64,000 bases of DNA from Neostapfia colusana (lineage: Eukaryota; Streptophyta; Magnoliopsida; Poales; Poaceae): positions 31,158,720-31,222,719 of the forward strand of contig JASWHV010000008.1 in the NCBI GenBank assembly GCA_030760725.1, written 5' to 3'. Position numbers and translations under genes: made by a program. The notes beneath the pieces were generated by a model, which was given only the letters and a program-made list of their open reading frames with translations, did no database searches and was not told the origin of the DNA. Below, in pieces: positions 55,279-64,000 of this stretch; within the stretch, counting starts at the first letter, position 1; each line of letters opens with the position of its first letter.

Positions 55279-57671
55279 GAATTTCACACAAGGAGGGAGA
55301 ACATATGGCTAGTGGACTCCGGCTGCTCTCATCACATGATCGGTGATAAAAATTGGTTCCCCTCCCTCACACACACATCTCGAGCTGAAAGTGTAACATA
55401 TGAAGACGCTTCTATCTATATTGTTGTGGCAATAGGTATAGTAAAGGTACCCGAGAACTTTATGTTCAAAGATGTTGCTTTGGTTGATAATCTGAAATAC
55501 AACTTGTTGTCAGTTTCACAAATTTTTGATGAGGGTCTTGAAGTATCATTTAAGAAAAATGCTTGCAAAGTTTTAGATGCTTCACGTGATCTTGTTTCTG
55601 AGATATCATACTTTGGGAGAGTTTTTATGGCAGATTTCCATGCTCTTTCAAATGCTAAGTGTAGGTACCTAGTTGCCAAAACATCTACGGATTTATTCTT
55701 TTGGCATAGTAGACTTGGACTGGCTTTGGTCATCTCACTCGCATAAGTGGTATGAATATTTTCGAAGGGTTGCCTAAACTGAAGGGTGGAAAAGATGTTG
55801 TTCGCTCTCCTTGTAGACATGGTAAAATGGTTGCAGTTTACATGCACGTATTATCAGTGTGATAACCAATGCTCCAGGACAACATAAACACCTTGATACT
55901 ATTGGTCCATCAGGAGTACAAACTTTTTGTGATGATGAAGATGAGGAGGAGGATGGTGTACCAATTCCTACACCCGCGACTACTTCAAGCATCAGCAATG
56001 AGAAAGCAGTTGAGTAAAATATTTCTGCACCCCGACATATTCAGAAAATGCATCCCCCCGATCCGATTATTGGAAGTCTGACTGAGAGAGTCACACAGTC
56101 AAGGTTTATCAATTCTGACTCTCACACCACTCTGAATTTGTTGCTTCTCATAAGCCCAAAGATGTATCTCATGCATTAGCCGATGAATCGTGGATCAATG
56201 CTATGCATGACGAATTATAAAACTTTGAGCGTAATAAAGTTTGGACCCTTGTTTCACCACCCCCATGGGCGTAGTCTTATTGGACCACGTTGGGTTTTTA
56301 AAAACAAACAAAGTGGGGATGGTGTTATTATTCGCAACAAGGCTAGGTTGGTTGCTCAGCGTTTTTCTCAGATTGGAGGACTTGATTTTGATGAAACTTT
56401 TGCTCCTGTTGCTAGGTTAGAAGCTATAAGAGTTTTACTAGCATTTGCTGCATCAAAAGGTTTCAAAATCTTTCAGATGGATGTTAAAAGTTCTTTCCTT
56501 AGTGGTTTTATTGATGAAGAGGTTTATGTTAAGCAACCTCTTGGTTTTGAGAATCCAGTTTCCCAACCATCTTTATAAATATTCAAAAGCTTGGTATGGT
56601 TTAAAACAAGCCCGGCGTGCATGGTATGATAGGATGAAAAAGTTTTTCCTTGAAAAGGGTTTTATCATGGGAAACATTGACAAAACATTCTTTGTACTCA
56701 AGCATGGCAATGATCAACTTTTCGTACAAGCTTATGTTGATGATTTTATCTTTGGGTGTGCTTCTGATGCTTTGGTGTTAGAATTTTCAGAAACTATGAG
56801 CAGGGAGTTTGAAATGAGCATGATGGGTGAGGCCACATACTTTTTGGGACTACAAATAAAACAAACAAAGAATGGCACCTTTGTACATCAAAGTATACGA
56901 AGGATCTTCTATGGCGCTTTGGAATGGAAAACTGCAACCCCATTATGACACCCATGGGACCTACGACGTCGCTTGATCTTGATGAGGATGGTGAACCTGT
57001 TGACCAAAAGATGTACAGGAGTATGATTGGTTCATTTCTTTATGTCACTGCTTCTAGACCAGATATGCAATTTTTTGTATGCTTGTTTGCACGGTTTCAA
57101 GCTTCCCCATGTGCATCACATCTACAAGTAGTGAAGCAGATCTTCAATTATCTACAAGCACTCAATCTTTTGGCATTTGGTTTTCTGGTTCCTCTAGTAT
57201 TTCATTGCGTGCATTTTTGGATGTTGATTTTGGAGGTTGTAGAATTGATAGAAAGAGTACATCTGGTGCATGCTTGTTTTTGGGTGATTTACTAGTACTT
57301 TGGTCTGCTAAGAAACAAAGCTTTGTTGCACAATCTACTGCTGAAAGTGCATATGTTGCGGTTGCTCACAAATTTTATGGATAATAGCTACAATGAAAGA
57401 TTATGGGGTTACATTAGAAAATGTACCACTTTATTGTGATAACACCAGTGCTATATGTATTGCTAAAAACCCTGTTCAACATTCTAGAACTAAGCACATA
57501 GATATGAGATATCACTTTCTTAGACATCATGTTGAAAAAGGAAATTTTGTGCTACATATTATAGATACCGAATGTCAATTGGCAGACATCTTTACTAAAC
57601 CATTGGATTCTTCTCGGTTTGCTTCTCTTCGAGGTGAACTTGGAGTAATCAAACCATATCGGATGGTTTGA
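55279..57671 (+). pseudogene. Copia3 pol remnant: protease, RT, RNase H (integrase deleted)
   Basis: The protease begins WLVDSGCSHHMIGD (DSG at 55315-55323). GAG-pre-integrase motifs NLKYNLLSVSQ and FWHSRLG run to about 55800, where sequence jumps to the integrase-RT linker (DDEDEEEDGVPIP), so the integrase core is missing. RT: PRWVFKNK, DETFAPVARLEAIRVLLAF, MDVKSSFLSG, AWYGLKQARRAWYD, YVDD at 56733-56744, EMSMMGEATYFLGL. RNase H: DQKMYRSMIGSFLYVTASRPD, FARFQAS, KSTSGACLFLG, STAESAYVAV, LYCDNTSAICIAKNP, ADIFTKPLD, stop at 57671. Frame breaks are near 55750, 56180, 56570, 56900, 57140 and 57384. It is the continuation of the gag fragment at 3083-3370. Confidence 0.87.
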
Positions 57672-58582
57672 GGGGGAGTTTTTGAGTTTTTGCAACATAC
57701 GTAAAAAACACAGAAAATGGTACAACAATCTGAAAAATAAATGAGCATTGCATTTCATTCTGGAATTACATTTTGCAATCATGTTTGTGTCCTGAGGAAA
57801 TTGTCATGTTATATGTATTCCTTTATGAAGTAGTTTATCACTTGACTTTTAATAGGAACAATAACTTGAACTAAATCTTGTCATGGTTAAACTTTGTTAG
57901 CTGTTTCAGTCCTCTTTACTAGCAATGATAAAAATAATGGTATCAATATTCAGAATGTGCAAGCAAATTTTATAGATCAATATGCCAATGTTACACTACA
58001 TCTTCACGAGACTGCTTACCATTGCACTTTGGTATGAACTTGGAAGCTGTTATTATTTAAACCTTTTTCTTAAGCTTGTTATTGCCTACCATTGTCTTAA
58101 TCTTCTGATTGATCATTGCTCTATGAGCATAGGCTTGACATGGTATTTTCTATATAGGCTTGACAAGGTTGGAATGATTTGGCATATAAGTCCATTAGAA
58201 AGGAATGATTATTTTCAATAAGCTGTTCTGATGAATATAACTTGCTTAAAGTGGTTTTATATTCATGTATTGACACAGTTGACAAAGAGAGACCTTGTCT
58301 TGCAATAAATCATAATAATACTTGAGTCTTAGTCATGTATAGATTACGTCATACTTGTATACATGTCAAATACAACTACTTTTTACACGACTTGATCATA
58401 AAATTATCATATTCATGATGTCTTACAATGCTCATTACAAAAAAAGAAGAAACAATTGATTTAGTTCTGATGAAATTCATTGTCAAAGGGGGAGGGATTT
58501 CTAACACATATACACACACCACATTTTGACATATATACAACAAATTTGGACCTATTCCTGATCTTTTTTATTTTCAATCTTT
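57672..58582 (+). other. Copia3 3' region with two purine tracts; 3' LTR mostly missing
   Basis: A polypurine run GAGGGGGAG immediately follows the RNase H stop (57671-57679), and a second, CAAAGGGGGAGGGA, lies at 58484-58497. The sequence between is AT-rich with no protein-like ORF. After the second tract only about 85 bases (tctaacacatatacac..) separate it from GypsyC LTR sequence. Either tract could have preceded the 3' LTR; the LTR itself has been removed. Confidence 0.5.
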
Positions 58583-59743
58583 TGAGATATTATGAGTTAT
58601 GTAGAGGTAGGGATCAAGGCAAGTTGGATGATTTGGTGGGTGCTGGGTGCACAAGACTCGGGTTTGTGTTTAGTACTTGCCTGGATCCTAAGGACCGGTT
58701 CATGGAGCATGTAACCTGGCTTTACCGTGCCAACCACATGCTGAGATGGGGCAGCTTGGCCAATTAATTAGGTGTATCCCCGGCGTAGTATGGGTGTGTT
58801 GGATGGTGCGGGGAATAGGTGTCAGCTGGACTACCATATGAACCGCAAGGCTCAAGAGGGGGCCACTGCAGCGGGGTTGGAGTCTCTTGTATGCTGTTAG
58901 GGGTGAAACCTCAGTGGGCCCAAGCTCGTCGGGAATCCCTTTGTAAAGGCTTCGTAGTGATCTCCTGGCTACACACCTGGGAAGTGTGAATGTGGTTCGT
59001 AGCCACTGGCATAATGGAAGTTCTTTTAGTCCGCCCGGCAACGGGGGATGAAATCACTACATGTCGGTACAGTGGTGCAAACTCTGCAGAGTCAAAACTG
59101 TCATGACAGCCGTGCTCACGGTCAAGAGCGGCTTGGACTTATTCATGATTATAGGATTGATGGTTTTGGAAGTTGTGGATGTTAAGCGGGGAGCTTAACA
59201 TTGGAAATGATGTTATGGTTATTTGATTATGATGATGGGATGGGAGATTGGGACCATTTCACCTGTGTAGTAATGTAGGTGCTTAATAAGCTAAGGCGAT
59301 AGGTATTAATTGCGTAGTGCTTCAACCATGAGTTCAACCTCCCCTTGTTCTAGCCATGCATGACATAACTTTCCCACACTTGCTGAGTACCATCGGTACT
59401 CAACCTTGCATATTTGTTGGTTTATATTGCTGCTCAGGTCAAGAGAATGATGTGGTGTTTAATGATCAAGACTTTGGACCCGAAGAAGGTTTCTAGGTTC
59501 ATGGAGTCCCCCGGGCAACGCCTGTGACGGAGCCCACGAGAATAATATTCCGCTGCTATTTTATTTACTTGTTATGAACTTATTATCATCCATCGAGACA
59601 TATGTTATGTAAGACTTATTTATATTCGACACCTGGCTTGTAATAAATGATGCTTCACTATTTGTCATCACATGTATGAGAAAGTGATCCTGGCATACAT
59701 GTGATATTCACTCGGTTGTTCTTCGGGTAAATCGGGTGTGACA
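58583..59743 (+). repeat. GypsyC 5' LTR, 3' portion only
   Basis: This matches the last 1161 bases of the 3.4 kb LTR (27636-28796 of the solo copy), so about 2.25 kb of its 5' end, with the TATA box, is missing. It ends GGTGTGACA, followed by the primer site at 59748-59760 (TGGTATCAGGGCC, one A-to-G change). Confidence 0.9.
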
Positions 59744-59747
59744 GAAG

Positions 59748-59760
59748 TGGTATCAGGGCC
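59748..59760 (+). promoter_or_regulatory. GypsyC primer-binding site, one mismatch
   Basis: TGGTATCAGGGCC differs at one base from the perfect Met-tRNA site of GypsyB. It lies four bases after the LTR end. Confidence 0.85.
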
Positions 59761-59962
59761 AAGGTTGCCCGTAGGAACGTGGACCTAGGTAGAAATGGAC
59801 GTATTTAAGGGCCCTATTTTCTTAAAAAAACTATTTTACAAGGTGTGTGTTGAAAAGTGTTATTTAATGAGTCACTTTCTTCATCTTACCTCAACTTTCA
59901 TTCAAAATAGGATTTTTATTTACAAGTTTATCTAACCTAAGTTTAAATGCTTTTTGTTTTAG

Positions 59963-60741
59963 ATGGTTCGCATGATTCGCACCGCTCGCAAGTCCACAGG
60001 AGGGAGAGTTCCCGTAGTTGCCCTTGCCCAAAGAGAGGAGAGCCGTCCGGTGACGTACCTTTCCTACGGATTGGCTGTAGGTGGTTTGCTGCACCGTCTT
60101 CGACGCATGCTCCAAGCCGCCGGCAATACGGGCAAGCTAATCATACACTATAACTCCACCAGGACCATCCGGGAGAAGCGGGAAGAATGGAGTTCAGAAA
60201 TGAGGATTATCCATGAAAATCTGCTGCTCAAGATCCACCACTCTCCAGCTTGTCGAGCGACACAGGTCGATGCGGAGAAGGATGTCACCTGGGAGGCCAT
60301 CACCTGACAGAGTCACATCTATCGTCGCCACCTGGACAGGACTGAGTACATGTATGTCCTCCAGCGTGAGAGTGGTACCACGGAGTACAAGTACCACCAG
60401 TACAGAAAGGGACTTCCCATGAGCACATGGACTTGTGCTTGGAGGATGCTGCTATGCTCAGCACTCGACTGCAGGAGTGTCAGCAAGAGCTTCAGGATGT
60501 TCGGGACACCCTGAAGGAAACGGAGGCATTGCTGCGAGCCTGCTTGAGGGCGAGAGAAAGAGGAGATGGGAATGAACTGTGTATCGTCGTGAATGATACA
60601 TGGACTCCTGACTCCCCAGATCGCCGGGCGATCAGGCGTCATCGCACTTCTCCACCAGCAGCCTCCCCACCCAAAGCAGAGTCAGAAGGCAGCCGCAATA
60701 ATGAGGAGGATCCCGAGGAGCCAGCTCAGGAATCCGAGTAG
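59963..60741 (+). pseudogene. ORF0 of GypsyC, histone-H3-tail-like N-terminus, broken
   Basis: The start context is tttttgttttag/ATG. The first 22 residues match histone H3 at 13 positions without gaps, including the exact octamer TARKSTGG at H3 residues 6-13 and Pro16, Leu20, Ala21. A TGC-to-TGA change at 60305-60307 ends the first frame after 114 residues, and a one-base deletion near 60395 shifts the rest. The downstream coiled-coil-like part (LCLEDAAMLSTRLQECQQEL) and acidic C-terminus (to 60741) match GypsyB ORF0. The protein is therefore no longer made full length, but the N-terminal 114 residues remain open. Confidence 0.8.
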
Positions 60742-61044
60742 TGTAGAGTCTTTCCCTCAGTTAGCAAGATGTCGAATAGCCGAGTCGTTACATTAGGTAA
60801 TGGTGTGTTAATGCTTGGTGTGTGACGTGAGTTGTGGAAGCCATGAGCAATTGTCCACAGCCTCGTCTTCAGATTGTTTTGCTTTGGTGGGTGAACCCAC
60901 ATGAAATAATAGTGCATTTATTTTTGTATGAGATATGAATCCTCAGAAAAGTATAACAAACCTTCAACACTTCAAAGTACAAACAAGTGAAAGTAGCGAG
61001 ATAATACGTAATACTTTAAATTAACATTTGGTTGATCATGCTAG
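60742..61044 (+). other. ORF0-gag spacer of GypsyC
   Basis: These 303 AT-rich bases parallel 44561-44879. They end in 'tggttgatcatgctag' directly before the gag ATG. No gene is seen. Confidence 0.7.
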
Positions 61045-64000
61045 ATGGCTGGAAGAGGAAAAGGTCGCGCTGCCAACCCCGCCACCAACAACGATGAGGC
61101 CTGCAACCCTCATCTTTCAGGAGGCCAAGACAGGGGTGGTCGCCGTGAAGGAGTTGATCCCCTCCACCAAATGCTTGAGAATCAAAATCAGCTCATCCAG
61201 AACTTGTCTCAAGTGGTGGCCAACTTGCATCAAGTTCCACCTCCACAAGCTGCACCACGCCAACCAAGGTTGAGTGAGTTTCAGGGAACTCAACCTCCGA
61301 AGTTTGCAAGTGCTGCTGAACCTCTGGAGGCAGATGATTGGCTAAAGACCATTGAGAGCATGATTAGGATCATACAGTGCCAAGGGTATGAGAGGGTGCT
61401 GTTTGCCTCTCATCAATTGCATGGACCTGCTGCTGATTGGTGGACCGCTTACATGGCCGCCCATCATGACCCTGAGAACATCACTTGGGAAGAGTTCAAG
61501 CGTAGCTTCCGCAACCATTACATACCAAGGGGTGAACTCAAAAACAAGAGGAAGGAGTTTTTGGGGTTGCAGCAAGGTAACATGAATGTGAGGGAGTACC
61601 TCACTAAATTTACTCAACTCTCCCGTTATGCTCCACGGGACATAGAGACTGATGAGCAGAAACAAGATTGTTTCATGGAAGGACTTACCGCAGAAATGCA
61701 GTGTGCAATGTCCTCAAATGAGTATGAAAGCTTCCAAAAGATGGTGGACAGAGCGTTTGTGGTAGAAAGGAAGCTGAAGGCTTTGGAAAATGAGAATAAG
61801 AGGAAGGCCGGGTGGTCACATCAAGCCTCAGGGAGAAATACCCGCCCATGTCTGATGCAGCAACCCGCAGGGCAGACGAACCGTGCTGCGGTACCTTACT
61901 CAGCACGAAGAGGGTACAACCCGAACTACAGGCCTCCGGCAGCACCAATACAGCCACAATGTCAGTTCGTACAGCAGCCTCGCCCTACATATCAACCTCG
62001 ACCAGCAGTGCAAGGACCCCCAAACCAACCCCAAGACAACAAAGGCCAGGCACCTTATGTTGGGGTGCAATGTTTTAGCTGTGGTGAAGTGGGGCACTAC
62101 GCCCATAAGTGCCCAAAGAAGAAGCCCACGCAGCCACAACAGCATAATGTAATAAGAGGACGGGTGAACCACGTCACCATGGAGGAAGCGCAAGAGGCAC
62201 CAGACATGGTAGTTGGTAAGTTTCCTGCCAATTTACACCTCGCAACCCTGTTGTTTGATTCTGGTGCTACCCACTTGTCCATTGCTCAAGGGTTTGTTAA
62301 GAAGCATGATCTAGCAACAACACAAATGAACCATATGCTAGCAGTGAACTCTCCAGGTGGAGAAATAAGGACAAGTCAAGTGTGTCCCAAGGTGAACCTA
62401 GACATTAATGGGGTAGTATTTACTGCTAACCTCATAGTGATAGATTCACAAGGGATAGATATTATCTTGGGTATGGATTGGTTGACCAAACATAAAGGAA
62501 TCATCCATTGTTTGACCAGAACGGTGGAACTAACTCACCCTAGTGGCACCAGAGTAAAGTTTATAACAATACAAGAGCCTAGGAGGGACATTAAATTAAA
62601 TCAAGTTGAGGTGAAAGTGGAGGAGATCAGGACCATCAGGGAATATCCAGATGTTTTTCCGGAGGAGTTGCCAGGAATGCCTCCTGATCGTGAAGTGGAA
62701 TTCGCAATTGAGCTAGTGCCTGGAACAGCTCTGATATACAAGAGACCCTATCGGATGGACTCCAAGCAGCTGGGAGAACTCAGGGATCATTTGAGGGAAT
62801 TGACGAAGAAGGGGTATATTCGTCCTAGTTCCTCACCATGGGGAGCTCCAGTGATATTTGTTCCCAAGAAGGACGGAACCCAAAGGTTGTGCGTAGACTA
62901 CCGTGCCTTGAATGAGGTAACCATCAAGAACAAGTACCCGTTACCCCGCATTGAAGACTTGTTTGATCAGTTAAGGGGAGCTTGTGTGTTCTCGAAGATT
63001 GATCTCAGGTCGGGATACCACCAACTTAAGATAAGGCAATCTGATATCCCCAAGACAGCTTTCGTATCTCGGTACGGACTGTATGAAACACTGTCATGCC
63101 ATTCGGGCTAACTAATGCCCCGGCATACTTCATGTATCTCATGAACAAGGTATTCATGGAATATCTGGACAAATTTGTGGTGGTTTTCATAGATGGCATT
63201 CTCGTCTTCTCCAAAGATGAAGAAGAACATGAGAAACATCTAAGGTTGGTGTTGCAGAGGCTGAGAGAACACCAACTATATGCCAAGTTGAGCAAGTGTG
63301 AGTTTTGGCTGAAGAGAGTTCCCTTCTTAGGACATATAATCTCGGAGGGAGGAATCTCCGTGGATCCCGCCAAAATCGAGGATATACAGAAGTGGAAGAC
63401 CCCTGAAAATGTCGGGGAAGTTCGAAGCTTCTTGGGATTGGCTGGATACTATCGATGGTTTATTGAGGGATTCTCTAAGATCTCGAGACCCCTCACCAAA
63501 CTGTTGGAGAAGGGAATCACATTCACATGGACGCCGCAGTGCGAGACGAGTTTTCAGGAGTTAAAGAAAAGATTGACAACAGCCCCAGTGCTAGTTATGC
63601 CAGATATACAGAAGAATTTTACGGTGTATTGTGATGCCTCTGGAAACGGGCTGGGATGTGTTCTCATGCAAGAAGGGCATGTCGTGGCTTATGCATCCCG
63701 ACAGCTCCGGAAGCATGAGAAGAACTATCCTACACATGACCTAGAGTTAGCCGCAGTGGTACACGCGTTGAAAATTTGGCGGCATTACTTGATGGGGAAG
63801 AGGACAAAAATATATACGGATCATAAGAGTTTAAAGTACATTTTCACACAGCCAGATCTCAACCTCAGACAAAGGAGATGGTTAGAGCTAATCAATGACT
63901 TCGATGTGGGCATCAACTATCATCCTGGAAAAGCAAACGTCGTGGCAGATGCTTTAAGTCGAAAAGTGCAGGTCAATAAGTTGAGCTTGAAGGACATGCC
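61045..64000 (+). pseudogene. GypsyC gag-pol polyprotein (runs off window end)
   Basis: A 688-residue frame starts MAGRGKGRAANP. The capsid region runs about residues 60-260 (WLKTIESMIRIIQC, WWTAYMAAH, TWEEFKRSFRNHYIP, YLTKFTQLSRYA). The zinc knuckle CFSCGEVGHYAHKC starts at residue 343 (62071). The aspartic protease LLFDSGATHLSI has DSG at residues 405-407 (62257-62265). RT starts at about 62660 (KKGYIRPSSSPWGAPV, CVDYRALN, FSKIDLRSGYHQ). A one-base loss near 63088 shifts the frame, so the first frame stops at 63111. RT continues in frame 3 with FIDG at 63186-63197, where the family has FIDD. RNase H follows (YCDASGNGLGCVL at about 63628, TDHKSLKYIF, NYHPGKANVVADALSRK to about 63965). Integrase lies beyond the window. 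The type is Tekay/RIRE3-like by order and motifs. Confidence 0.9.

Overview
This window looks like intergenic DNA from a large plant genome, most likely a grass (Poaceae). It holds no intact host gene. Nearly every base belongs to transposable elements that have inserted into one another. The grass inference rests on the element types: SIRE/Maximus-type copia elements with an extra 3' ORF, Tekay/RIRE3-like gypsy elements with 3.4 kb LTRs and an ORF upstream of gag, and a TNP2-type CACTA element carrying a captured lectin receptor kinase fragment.

The nesting can be read from target-site duplications (TSDs) and from reading frames that resume after each insertion. The outermost recognisable element is a degenerate copia on the + strand (Copia3; gag zinc knuckle at 3113-3180, protease to RNase H at 55279-57671). 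It is interrupted by a CACTA transposon (3371 to about 55215) with a TNP2 pseudogene on the left and a spliced second gene on the right. The CACTA is interrupted by a 5'-truncated chromodomain gypsy (GypsyD, 9252-9474 plus 49138-52998). The GypsyD 3' LTR is interrupted by copia element Copia2 (- strand, 9475-49137, TSD ACACC). Copia2 is interrupted three times: by Copia1 (- strand, 10537-29944, TSD AAGGT), by a 4.6 kb solo LTR of the GypsyD family (31761-36324, TSD CTCCA), and by a truncated gypsy, GypsyB (40134 to about 44905). Copia1 in turn carries a GypsyD-family solo LTR (16439-20440, TSD CTCCT) and a 3.4 kb gypsy solo LTR (25382-28796, TSD ACAAC). Positions 1-3082 are another GypsyD-type LTR. 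Positions 58583-64000 are GypsyC, the same family as GypsyB, with ORF0 and gag-pol running off the window.

Copia1 and Copia2 are related. Each has LTRs of about 1.5 kb, a Met-tRNA primer site, gag-pol, and an additional sense ORF (aORF) between pol and the 3' LTR. Both carry arrays of the palindrome CCGGACTAGTCCGG and variants just upstream of the LTR TATA box, and again upstream of the aORF. Copia1 also has ten copies of a 56 bp repeat centred on a G-box.

The most striking coding observation is in ORF0 of GypsyB and GypsyC. Its first 22 residues align without gaps to the tail of histone H3. GypsyC has the exact octamer TARKSTGG at the H3K9 position. This suggests a histone-tail mimic encoded by a chromovirus-type retrotransposon. 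No computation was run; all identities were read by eye.
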